Assembly: GCA_038373885.1 (NCBI GenBank)
Contig: JAWZYV010019541.1
Span: forward strand, 1 to 64,000
Source of the DNA: Cheiracanthium punctorium
Taxonomy: Eukaryota; Arthropoda; Arachnida; Araneae; Cheiracanthiidae
Direction of reading: 5' to 3'
DNA: 64,000 nt
Every line of letters starts with the position of its first letter. Position 1 is the first letter of the stretch. The translations under genes were made by a program, and so were the position numbers. A model generated the notes under the pieces. The model did not search any database. It worked only from the letters and a program-made list of their open reading frames with translations, and was not told where the DNA came from. Below, one piece after another: positions 32,331 to 44,027 of this stretch.

Positions 32331-32925
32331 AATCATAATAACTACTAAAATTATCTCTCAAGAGTAAAATTTCTGATTACTTACTTCATTTCATCACAAA
32401 TATTCAAAATTTTTAATTTGATGTAACTTGTAATGTTAAAAAAATTATCCCTTTTTTATACAAAATCGATAGGACGCCTTATCATGCTCCTTCTTTTATC
32501 ATTTCTAAGGAGTGTGACGACTGAGTCACTCATTCCTTTTGTCCACCAAAAGACACAACCTGTTTGTGCACCAGTTTATGGGCGACCGGCAACTGTGTGG
32601 GGAGTCTTTCGAAATATGATCACAGATTCAGATGTTGCTACTCTTGTTAACATGCTCTATGCAAAACATGCAATGGAGAGGCGCATGTCCGGTGCTGCTA
32701 CTAAACTCTGCTCTACAAGAATAGTGAAATGAAATGAAGACATGAAAGAACGTGTTTTGGTGTGTAATTTATGTTCAAGTTCCTGTAAACAATACGGAAA
32801 ATCGTTGAATTTATGAGACGTATGTGATTAATTTTGAATTTCTTTAAAGTTATTTAAGTAAGGTTTTTGAAAAGTAGTTGTTAAGTTATTATTTTTATTT
32901 TAATTAATTTGATTTAACTGTAATC

Positions 32926-34450
32926 ATGAAGAGATCGTACCCGTCTGGTTCTCGGAAAAGACGATTAAAAGAGAGAAAAAGGGAAGAGATTGAGTGCATG
33001 AAAGGAATGATGCTGAATTATACAGTAAAAAAAAATCCTGAAACGGTACAAGATAAAGAATGTGATGAAGAAGAAGAATAAAGAATGTGATGAAGATAAA
33101 GAAGAAGAATTAGCAGATGTCCATGATCTTGCTTGCACTAATGAAGAGTCTATACCTGCAAAAGATGAAAATTCATCCAATAGCGCAACACCTTCTGAAA
33201 ATAAAGAAAAAGAATTTGTAATTGCTGAAGATCCAGCATTGTGGGAGCATGTCACTGACGAAATGTGTGAATATTTCATCAAATATCCTATAAGGCAAAG
33301 TACACATCTTATTGAATTAACAGAGCGATCTATTGGTGATAAAAAAAGATCCCTGACTAAAGTGCATTTTTATCGTTATAAATGCAACCAAGAAAAAGTG
33401 GAAAGAGAGTGGCTGACTTTGTCTCCAACGACGTTTTCACTTTTCTGTTGGACATGCAAGCTGTTTTCCAATACTTCATCAACTCTTTCAACAACAGGAT
33501 TTTTTGATTGGAAACATGCGAGTAAAAGGCTACATGAGCATGAAAACTCATTTAGTCACAGAGAAGCAGTCTGTAAAATGGTACAAAGAAAAGAAAGCTT
33601 GAATCGAATAGATTGCAAAATTGTAAATACTGCCAGTTGCGAAAGCAAATATTGGTATGAAGTTCTTCGCCGTGTCGTAGCAATAACAAAATTTTTAACT
33701 TCCCATGGACTGTCATTTTTTGGACGGAATGAGACAATTGGATCACTAAGTAATGGGAATTTTCTTGGATGCCAAGAATTTATGAGCGAATTTGATCCAT
33801 TCCTTGTAAACCACTTGCAGAAGTATGGAAACTGCAGGAAAGTGCACACCTCATATTTATCTTCATCCACTTTAAATGAGTTCATTGATCTAATGGCTAA
33901 AAAAGTATCAAATTTCATTATTTCTGAAATTAAATGTGCAAATTTTTTTTCTATCATTGTAGACTCAACGCCCGATTTATCCCATACAGATCAGTTGACT
34001 TTTGTCATCAGGTATGTCTCATCTGACAATGTACCAGTTGAGCGATTTTTGAAATTTTTATCTATTGAAAACCATTCATCTCAACATATAGAAGAAACAG
34101 TTGTGAATTATATTAAAGATGTAGGACTTGACATTAGTGATTGTCGTGGACAGAGCTACGATAATGCCAGTAATATGGCAGGAAGATACATGGGTTTACA
34201 AGCTCGAATTAAATTAATAAATCCTTTAGTAGACTTTGTTCCTTATGCTGCACATTCATTAAATTTAGTTGTTGTCAAAGCTGTGAAATGTAATCGAAAA
34301 GTGTTGGATTTTTTTACTTTTTTTTGCAAGAATTGTACAATTTCTTCTCTGTTTCTACACACAGATGTATTGCAGAAGATAGATTATGAGGATGTTATAA
34401 AATTATTTACTGACACAAAGCTGAGAAGAAAGCTTATTAAAAATCATTAA
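32926..34450 (+). pseudogene. hAT transposase (TTF zinc finger/DUF4371 type), C-terminus missing
   Basis: An ATG at 32926 starts MKRSYPSGSRKRRLKERKRE, the usual N-terminus of these proteins, and stops at 33079-33081 where a GAATGTGATGAAGA-type duplication shifts the frame; the long frame runs from about 33062. It has IKYPIRQ, LFCWTCKLF and GFFDWKHASKRLHEHENSFSH (TTF finger), VDSTPDLSHTDQ with the first catalytic Asp, CRGQSYDNASNMAGRYMGLQ with the second, and YAAHSLNLV. It ends at 34450 before the catalytic Glu and the dimerisation domain, so it is not functional as it stands. DUF4371/ZMYM1-like relatives are this type. Confidence 0.85.
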
Positions 34451-34630
34451 ATTAAACAGTACAAGTTTTATGTTTTAAGGTAAGATTCATTATTTAAAAA
34501 AAAAAAAAAAAAAGAAGTTTAAGTTGTTGAACAGGGATAGAATGTTTTTTTTTTTTTTAATTTAAATCTGATTTAAAAAAAATTCTAGATGTGAATTTAT
34601 ATTTTATAAAATTAATATTCTAAACAATAT

Positions 34631-35123
34631 CATAGCTGCCAAGTGTTCCGTTTTATACGGATTTGTTCCGTTTTTTTAACTTTGTTCCGTAAATACGTAT
34701 TTAAGCCAAAATGTTCCGTTTTTCAGCTTCTGTATAAGGATTTTTAAAAATTAACAGAAAAAAGGGAAAATCGTGTACATTTTCAGCTTTTGGCAAAGCA
34801 TTTATGCTTAGTTGTCAAAATATATCAAATAAGTCAATAAATTTAATTGAATGATATTTATCTTATTCTTTCAAGAATTTATCACATTAATCATTTAAGT
34901 CTATTGTAGAAAACAAGCAAAGTTAAGTACATTTTATTTTTATAAATTAATGATTATATATATGCACATCATCTCTATACACATAATAGTTTAATTTTGT
35001 TAATGTAAGATTTTTAATTGTATATTTAATGGTACATTTCATGACCACTCACTGTGTTCCTTATTTCTGATTTTATGACCAAGTGCTGTGTTCCTTATTT
35101 TTTTTGGAAGGTTGGCAGCTATG
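34631..35123. mobile_element. hAT-type MITE, 493 bp
   Basis: Ends CATAGCTGCCAAGTGTTCCG and the complement of CATAGCTGCCAACCTTCC, with CAATAT beside both ends. Subterminal repeats of TGTTCCGTTTT and GTGTTCCTTATTT. Confidence 0.75.
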
Positions 35124-35983
35124 CAATATATAAAAACATAATTTAAGCTATGTTTTGTTGGCCGTAGCTATTATTTTAATAAGCATATAAATATATACAT
35201 AATTGTAAATATTTTGTAATATTAATATATGGTTTCGAAGGCTCTGTTTCAAAAGTGTAAGTTAATTTTTTCATGCTCATGCATGTTTCAGCATGGAATC
35301 CTATATTAAACAATTACTTTTCAAAAGTATGTTAGTGTGTAACATAATTGCATATTTTTATTTTTTCTTTATTTCAATTTCAGAGAATAAAATATTTTAA
35401 AAAGCTGCTTGTTCTAAAATGCTAAAATTTATTACCCACACTTTCAGACACAGACACCTACCTATGTAGCTGAGCTTGTCGTCAATGCAGTATATTTATT
35501 TTTAAATACTTTCTACAACTGCAAAATCTATTTACTGAAAAATGATTTTAATCGATGATTTATTTGAGGTCACTTAATTTTAATGATTTCAATGAATGAA
35601 CTCTGCAGTAAAGTAAATAATAATAATAATAATATTTCTGTAATTAAGACAATGAGTTTACTTCATATCCAAATAAATACTGACAAACACATAACATGCA
35701 GACATCAGATTCCAAGTGAATTGAGCTTTATTTTTTATAAGTAAACTAATGGGGTGTTACGTGCATATTTACATATCTAATAGAATTTTTCTATTGTGTA
35801 TATAAATTATTTTATGCACATATAAATTTACTTGGAGATTTTGATATGAGCCATTAGTAATTTGCATTTGTTTGTAAATTTCCATTGCGTGCTAGAAACT
35901 TTCATCTGTAAGTTTTTAAACTAAACTAGACCGTTGATATTACGTATAATTTTACACTTCATAGCTTTCCTGGAGTATTTGTC
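35124..35983. other. no gene seen
   Basis: AT-rich intron sequence; a short AAT microsatellite lies near 35617-35632. Confidence 0.5.
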
Positions 35984-37891
35984 TAGGGAATGCAAACCCA
36001 ATCCTGTGGGAACGGGATCCTGCGGGATGCCACACAAATATTTGCGGGACTAGTCCCGTGGAGATCGGCCAAAATGTTTTGCATAAGATGAACAATAAGA
36101 ACCAGTGATCTTGGACGCTCATACCTATTCTCAGGTAGACACTTTAGTCCCCCTCAGCTCCCATATTGTTATAATTACATACTTTCCAACTTTTACGGAT
36201 CTTCGTAAAATTTATGGATTCTCCTAGTTTTTTAAGCGTTTACTGAAGAGGGCTATTTTTTTACGCATTTCAAGCAGTCTGACAACGCGCTTAGAGATCG
36301 GCGAGAAATTTTTTCCCCTGCACGTAAGCCGCTATGTCAGTTTTTCCCCTGTACTCTTTTTCCCCCTCGAGACGGACGGGAGACCGGTTTTTTTCTCACT
36401 AGAAGAGAGAGAAGGGGAGGGTGGTGGCTGGAAATGTAATCTTTTTTTTTTTTCCCTCTTAAGGAGGGAAAGAAGGGCTCTCCTCTTTCTGCCTGTTAAC
36501 GTCATGTCCGATATCCCTCCGTTTTATTCCTGCCAAAGGGAAGCGCGAGCGTATGTCAATGGTGGGATTGTCAGTCTCTAGTCATTGGATTTTCGAGTGT
36601 TTTGAAAATGCGAAACTAACCTGAGACACGAAAAATACGGCACTAAAAAAAAAGACTTAGAAATATTTTAGAGGAATACCTGAAAAATCGCATTAAAAAT
36701 AGAAAGAACTTAGAAAAAAAATTTCCTGAAAAAAAAAAAGTTCCTGTGTTTGGAAAATTGGCACACAAACAAACGCCGTAAAAATATGCGATTTTAAGAA
36801 ATATTCACTTAATCAAACACTAGAAAAATTTAAACTTTTAAGGAATAAAAAAAACCCAGCAATTTTTAGACTACTGGCATACAAGCCGAAAACAACATGT
36901 GGACACAATGGACTTTATTTTTATCATTCATTTTTGATATCATACTATAATTTTAAGTTATCCAACAACTGCCTATTTGCTTACATTTAATTGTACTAAA
37001 TTAAGTATTTTAGCTCTAATAATTTAGTTAAAATGCATAGTTTAATTATGTACACAAAGTATATGTATTAACCTGTATATAAAAGAAAGGACATAGCTAT
37101 TAAAGAGTTGGAAGTGTTAAAATGAAGAGAAGAGGTAAGATGTAATTTTGTGAAATAAAAAAAAACATCACTTTTTAAAACACTTAAATATTTCTATTGT
37201 ATGTTTTCAGTGTGTATGTATAATATATATATGTATGTACGTATGTGTATTATAAAGGGATATATTTATGCCCACGTGTTATCTAGCATAAAAATTTTAA
37301 AAATGTCGTTCGCGCATAATTTTACTGATGGCCATTTCTAAAAGTTGGCAAGTATGTAATTACGTACTAGTACAACGCAGAAGGCTTTAACACTAAAAAT
37401 TGCATCTTTCTGGGACAGAACCCTTGACTTGTCCTCCCACTTCTATAAATAACCAAAGGGCCGCCCATGCCAGTGTATCTTTAAAAGGTGAACTTCAGTT
37501 AACCAGTAAAAAATGTAGGGTTCCCTCAGGGTTTCATACAAAGTCTTGTTAAGCGCTTTTGTATTCTCTATCAAAATTAGATGAAGACTAGGAAAAACGG
37601 GTGGCTCTTTACGTTGTCTTTTTTACATTCTTCTTTTTTAGCAACTACGAAGTAACAGAATATTATTATGAATATCATGACAGAATTTTCATATTTATGT
37701 AAGGTATTGTATTAATTATCAAAGAAGATAATGTATTATTGTTAAGTGAAATCTCGTACAGTTTACAATCTTAACTTTTTCCTACTTTTCTCTATTTAAA
37801 TCAATATTTTAGTTGAATGAAATGTTAATCCCGCGGGATCATCAAATCTCAATCCCGCGAAGCGAAAAATAGTGCGGGATTGCATTGCCTA
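35984..37891. mobile_element. hAT-type element, 1908 bp, with nested insertion
   Basis: Perfect 8-bp target duplication TATTTGTC (35976-35983, 37892-37899) and ends TAGGGAATGCAA/TTGCATTGCCTA, shared with the palindromic MITE at 29888. The right 200 bp resemble one arm of that MITE. Inside, 36177-37362 has its own inverted ends (TACATACTTTCCAACTTTTA and complement), so another element is nested. No transposase ORF. Confidence 0.85.
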
Positions 37892-38877
37892 TATTTGTCA
37901 CACAATAATCTGAATTGAATGTTAATTATGACTTATTATGACTTATTTGAATGATTCCTTATTATCATCAGTTATTTAAAAGTTTTTTATTATTGGAAAT
38001 TTTTATTTTTGTGATGATTTTCTAAGTAATTTAATTTTAAATAAGAAATGTGTGTTCACAGGCTACTACCATCAGAAATATAAGCAGCATTGTTGCCAAC
38101 TTAAAATGTACGTAAATTAAATTCTGTAATTTTCACGGTTTATATTCAGATTGTGTTTATAGCAATGCAGCAATGGGTTTTTGAATATGATTTATCATTC
38201 CAGTTATGATTACTACTATTTATGTAGAAGTTCTTTTGTAACACCGATTAATAGTAAATTTTACCAATTTCAATTTATGGTGATTTTAAAAGTTAGCTTT
38301 ATAAATTATATATACATGTACACAACCTTTAATTGTTTTAAACATACTTGTGTAAATTTTTAAGCCGATGAAAGTATGGATTTTATTAAATTTATGAACA
38401 AACAAACAAACAAAAAAAACTTTTTAGCAGTTATGTTTTGAAGTGGTATGACCTGGAATCATTACTGTGAACATCTCTGGGCTGGTATTACTTAGATATT
38501 TCAAACATTTAACCTCACATTTTATCATGTTATATCCGTGACTTGAAAAAACTGAAACTATGACCTGAAAAATTCATTAAAGTGGTATTTGTCGTGACAT
38601 TTTACTAATTTGTGTTTACGTATGGATGGCTTAAGAATAATTGGTTTTAACTTAATTAAATTAAGTACTATTCTGTGAAATATTTTTGTGCAGGGGGCCC
38701 CCACAGGTACCTGGGCCCCCAAATGCGTAGATCGGTCCCTGCTTGAGAGTATTCTGAACAAAAGTGATTAAGGTGACCTTTGGATACTTACTGATAGCCA
38801 CAGCTCGATGCTAGATCTCAGTAACTGGATCTACATCTATTATCTATTGACTGCTATCCATCAAAATCCTCATACAA
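37892..38877. other. no gene seen apart from a transposon end
   Basis: AT-rich. 38693-38745 is a GC-rich end (GGGGGCCCCCACAGGTACCT, then GATCGGTCCCTG) of a hAT-type element whose partner was not identified. Confidence 0.4.
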
Positions 38878-39084
38878 CCTCCAATAAAAGCATTCGAGCA
38901 AGAGAGAAATTTCCTATTTTAGATTTGCGAATAATAATTGAGTTTTTGAAAAATGCACAACTTAATAGAAATATGGAAAGTCATATTTATACATAGCCTA
39001 ACTCATATTCTATGATAAATAATTTTTAATATACGAAACCAACGTAGGAAATTTCTCTTTTGCTCGAATGCTTCTTTTGGAGGG
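38878..39084. mobile_element. foldback MITE, about 207 bp
   Basis: About 40-bp inverted ends: CCTCCAATAAAAGCATTCGA at the left and its imperfect complement, ending ATGCTTCTTTTGGAGGG, at the right. Target duplication unclear. Confidence 0.72.
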
Positions 39085-39351
39085 TGTACATTCCAAAAGC
39101 GTGATAGCGCTGCATAGCTTTCTGTTATTAAATAATTCTTAATACATACATACTGTGCATAAATATGTGCATATCATATAAAACATTGCAAATAAAACTC
39201 TATTTCATGCAAAGTGTCAAGCAAAAGGTAGTATTTTAATAATTAAATATAATAAAGTCATTTACTGCTGGTTTTATAGAATTTGGTTTCTTTTTTTTCT
39301 TTCTTTTTTTTTTTTTTTTCAGTTAACTTATGACTTTTTTGTTACTTGTAG

Positions 39352-39422
39352 GTGAGAGAATCTCTATTAAAGGCTGATTTTCAAATAAATGTTGAATTGT
39401 GGTTTACTGACCAGTCATTTGG
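39352..39422 (+). CDS. FAM135: FAM135 exon, 71 nt
   Basis: Acceptor GTTACTTGTAG and donor GTAAATTA. It begins in phase 0 with VRESLLKADFQINVELWFTD and ends QSF plus two bases (GG) of a Gly codon. FAM135A has E-E-M-N-F-x-L-x-L-D-L-H-F-T-D here, so the ESLL..(D/N)FQI.VELWFTD pattern fits. The end phase (2) matches the exon at 58795. Too short to be found as an ORF; it rests on homology, splice borders and phase. Confidence 0.9.
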
Positions 39423-39504
39423 GTAAATTAATTTTATAATTATACTTATAAGCTTGATTTTGTTTTCTTCATTGTGTATGTTATGAATTTTATGAAATAA
39501 TTTA

Positions 39505-39679
39505 CAGTGGCACCTGCAAAGTAACCACATTGGTAAAAAGACCACTTGTGTGTAGTGACCACTTTTATACAGCTTAACTTTACAACCACCACTCTTTATC
39601 GCCTTCGTATGGTGATCACCTTTATAAAGTGACCTATTTTCTTCTTAACGAGTGTGGTCACATTAAACTGTCTCCACTG
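39505..39679. mobile_element. pogo/Tc1-like MITE, 175 bp
   Basis: Ends CAGTGGCACCTGCAAAGTAA and the complement of CAGTGGAGACAGTTTAATGT, flanked by TA at 39503-39504 and 39680-39681. Subterminal GACCAC motifs, as in the element at 6468. It begins 83 bp after a FAM135 exon. Confidence 0.85.
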
Positions 39680-39681
39680 TA

Positions 39682-42600
39682 CTTTTGTGTTTAACATAAA
39701 AGTTTTGATGATAAATAATAGTAAATTATGATAAGTTGTCTCATTAAAAACTTTTCATTAAGGAGTTAAATGTTGATTGGTCCTATATAGAAAACAGTGT
39801 AATTTTGTCATTATGAAATGGTATATAGAAATTGAATCAAAGCATGGTTAAAATGCTATTTGTGCAAATTTTGAAAATGACCTATTGAAAACTCATTCAC
39901 ACTACATTATTATTGTCAGTAAAGATCTTAAATTCCCTATTGTTAGTTATAAGGCCATTGATGAAAAACCTAGAATCAAAGCTTATAAATTCTTTCTGAA
40001 TCTGTACTGAACAAATGTTTTAAGAATTGTCAGTGGATCACTTCTAAAGTATTACCCAGGAATAAAAATGTAAGATGCACGAACCAGCCTTATGCAGTGT
40101 CCTAAAAATAGGGTGTCATGGCGGGGTCAATGCCCAGGTCCCCGACACGTAGGGGCCTCAAAATCTATATAGCTATTTTCCCTACCCCTTGTTTTTTTTT
40201 TTTGTCTTTTATAACTTTTTAGATTTGCGCATCTAATATTCTAAATGGATCACCTGGCACTGTTTAAGCCGAAAACAAAAAGTTGCTTACTGCTTACAAA
40301 ACATCTAACTGCTCACCAACAGATACGCTGTGTTATGATATATACAGCTGATTTTGAAAAGTTAAATTTATATGCCAGTATTTTTAGAATCAACGTTCTT
40401 TAACTAATGATCTGGTGTTCCCTTTATTTGTATTCCAGAAAAACTTGATCTGGGCTTCAAAAAGCCACTCTGAAGCAAACATCCCTTTTGGGACCCTCCT
40501 ATTTCTTAAAATTATCATACCACTTAGGTCATTTCAAGCAAAGGGCCTGCTTTTTCTTTTTGTTGTAATTATTACTTTCAGACATTTTATTCACTTACAA
40601 AGAATGAGCAGATGCATAATGAGTGGTGTATACTGACTTCCTGTAAGAGAAGGGGGGTATGGAAGTAATCTTAGGTTAAATAAAAGTCATAAAATATATG
40701 TTTAAAATTAAAAATGTACAGACTTTATGTTAAAAATGCATGGACAGAAGGGGGTTGTTGAATCTCCCCACACACCATTTGTGTACGCCACTGCGTATAG
40801 TAAATATATGGAGCTGAAGTTTCCTTCCACACTTTTCTAGAGTAATTCAATGCTTGGAAATTTCCTTTTCCTTTTAATGAGTATCTAAATTAGGAATGGC
40901 ATGGCATATAAAGCTCCAAATGTCAAGTGGCATGAGCTGCTTTTTCTCGCATATTGTAAAATTCAAAATTAACCTACTTAAAGACACTATGTCCTTTAAT
41001 TTTCCCCCTCTAAAAACCAACCCAGCAAGCGCACACACGTATAAATTACGTATTCCCGATGTCGAAAATAGGTCGAGGAAAAATTGCAGCAAAAAATAGC
41101 ATTTAAAAGAGATCAAACATACATTGTGTTGTCGACGTTATAAAGAGCCGTTGTATGCTGGTCATGGAGGCGGCTGACTTTCGACTGTTAGGTTGGTCAC
41201 CCTCACGAGGTCTATGTTACGTCAATAGATCGCCGATTTTCCGCTCATAGTTTCGGTGATCTAAGAGACCCCCCAGCCAGCCAAGAAGAAACAGATAGAG
41301 CACCGAGAATTTTTTTCAGCTTAGTTAATAGTCAGTTTAATGTTGAATAAACAGTTCAGGGGAGACAAACGTTACCGTGTCCTTTCACACGACCTTTGAC
41401 CTGTCCACCCCACCTGATTTCTCAGAATTTTGGAGAACGCTGAAGTCACGTCACAGATGCCTTTTTTTTTTCTTCTTTTTGTGTGTGTATTCGGTCGTGA
41501 TTCGCTTCGCAGTTTTTTTATGCAAGGACAGATCTAGCTTCATTTTCATCGCGTGGTCACTGACTGAGCTCAGCTGCGCTGCACAGAAGAGTACATTTTC
41601 GATAGTTTTAACTATAAAAGTGGATATTTTTCAAGAATCTCTTGGAATATTTTCAAGTTTAATGCTAACACGATTTATCGTTAGTTTGACATGTATTAAT
41701 AAGTTTGTCTGGCTCTCTTTAAATTGTGTTGGCCAGTGTTGTTAAAGTTTGTCGGGGTAACTACTAATTTTAATTCTGGCCGTCAAAATTTTAGAGGAGT
41801 TAAATAATTACTTAACTAATACTTATGTGCTTTGTTTCTTTTAATCATTTTCTTTTTAATCGCTAGTTATAAGTCTTGTTATTTTTTATTATAGAGGGAA
41901 ATATACAGGTACAATTACCATAAAATCAACTGCTTACCTTAAACATATACAATATTTTTTTCTCATAATAAGCACGATTTTACTTAATGTGAGCGTACTA
42001 TAACAAAAGTCAACCATTATTGCATTATGGCTTAACTTAGAATGAAATAGGTTAAGCTTTTTATGCAAAGGTAATTTTTTTTCTTTTTAAATTGTATACT
42101 AATATGTATCAATCTAGTATGTAATATAAACCTGTTTGGAGTAGTAAAATTTAACAAATCAAAGAATTAAGAGAGATAAATAAAAAACTGTTTGTGTAAT
42201 GAAGTAGACAAGATTTTTCTCCTGGGACGGGGGGGGGGGGGGACTAAAATTTATAGATAGAAAACTTGTTCTCATTTTATTACACTGAAAAAGTAATAAA
42301 AAGAGCAGACTTATTCGTCCAATAGGTCGCTCCTTGACGATTTCATTGAATCCTGACAATTTATAAACGTACTACTTATACTTCAATTCTAGATAATTAG
42401 AGAATGTGTGAGTCACATACTATTTACATACATCGTGAAAGCATGGAAATTCCAGCAGTTCTTATCTCGCGCACATGCCGTTTTAAAAAACGGAAACACT
42501 TTATATTTTTAAATATAAAATTTTACTACTGGTTTTAGCTAATGAAAAGCAATTTTGAATTAAATGTTCAGTAATAACAAGTTTTAAATTAACTTCTAAT

Positions 42601-43208
42601 CATTTAGATAAAGTTATAAAATATATATTGATAAAAGTTTGAACATATACAAAAAATATATTAAAGTTAAAAATATAATCTTGATTTTGAATTGAACTCA
42701 TAAGTAACTCGCATAAACAGCATATGTCACTATTTTACATATTAAAGGGTTTCTATTTTTCCCTGGTACATTTTATTAATCATTTTGACTGTATTGGGTA
42801 TTTTTAATAAAAAATTATTTAATATACTGTTATAAAGAATCTAAATATTTTCATATACTGGTGAAAAAGTAACTTTTTTATATAAAATAAGTAAATTATA
42901 TTTACTGTTAGTAAAATTGCATTTAAAACTGTATTAGTTAACTAAATTTACTAATATTTATTTAATTTTTTAAGTTACTTTTTCACCATTTTTCACCAAT
43001 ATATGAAAATATTTAGATTGTTCATAACTTTGAATTAAACAGCGTCCCCCCCCCCTTTTTTTTTAATTGAATATACCTAATACAGTTAAAACAATTCATA
43101 GAATGTACCGGGGGAAAAAAGTAAATCCTTTAAAATGTAAATTAGAGACATAAGCTATTAATGCGAGTTATTGATCAGTTAAATTCAAAAAATCAAGATT
43201 ATATTTTT
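39682..43208. other. intron sequence with unassigned transposon ends
   Basis: 40115-40165 holds a CATGGCGGGGTCAATGCCCA-type hAT end. 41020-41400 is more GC-rich and contains AATAAA (41347-41352) before GGGGAGACAAACG, which could be a solo LTR, but no repeat partner exists here. G run at 42229-42242. No coding signal. Confidence 0.35.
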
Positions 43209-44027
43209 ACTTTCCGAACATGTACCATGTAAGGAAAGTATTGTAATCATGAAAAAATTCGAATTCGAGATTTTGGTGTGTTTACACGCTTTGAGGTCTT
43301 CTGAATTCATTTATGATATTTTTACGAGATGTTTGTATGTATGTGTGTGTATGTATGTATGTGTGTTTGTGTGTATGTGAGTGAACACTATAGCTCCTGA
43401 ACGGGGCATTCGATTGAGCTCAAATTGGGTATATATGTTATAAACCACCGTCCCAAGGCCGGTATTGATTTTGGTGTGTATAGGACAACGAGACTTTCTA
43501 CAGGGCTACGACAAAGATTTCTTTTACATTATGGCCTATGGGAGGAAATTCTTGAAAGTGCGCTAGTGTTTAAACGGTACATTTGATTGAGCTCAAACTG
43601 GGTATACATGTTATAAACCGCTGTCGCAAGACCGGTATTGATTTTGGTGTGTATAGGACTTATAGTTTTTCTACAGGGCTACGACAAAGATTTCTTTTAC
43701 ATTATGGCCTATGGGAGGAAATTCTTGAAAGTGCGCTAGCCTTTAAACGGTATATTCGATTTATCTCAAATTGGGTATACATGTTATAAACCACCATTAT
43801 AAGAGCAGTATTGATTTTGATGTGCATAGGACTTATAGTTTTTCTACAGAGCTACGACAAAGATTTCTTTTACATTATGGCCTATGGGGAGAAATTCTTG
43901 AAAGTGCGCTAGCGTTTAAACGGTACATTCGATTGAACTTCAATTTGGAATGTATGTTTGAATTATTCATCGATTAAAATTTATTTAAATGCTTGGTAAT
44001 GATCTTAGTCGTAAGTGTTCGGAAAGT
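43209..44027. mobile_element. DNA element built on 173-bp tandem repeats, copy 1
   Basis: Inverted ends ACTTTCCGAACA (43209-43220) and TGTTCGGAAAGT (44016-44027). A GT-rich (TATG/TGTG) stretch at 43330-43380 precedes three tandem units whose CATTCGATTGAGCTC-type starts lie at 43407, 43580, 43753 and (partial) 43926, exactly 173 bp apart. ORFs inside the repeats shift frame from unit to unit, so they are not coding. Confidence 0.78.

Noticed and set aside
33357..33957. Minus ORFs of 64-133 aa
   Set aside because: Antisense shadows of the hAT transposase.
43330..43380. CRISPR or regulatory repeat
   Set aside because: It is a degenerate TATG/TGTG microsatellite; the genome is eukaryotic.
43583..43977. 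Two similar 68-aa ORFs
   Set aside because: They arise from 173-bp tandem units; 173 is not a multiple of three, so frames do not continue.
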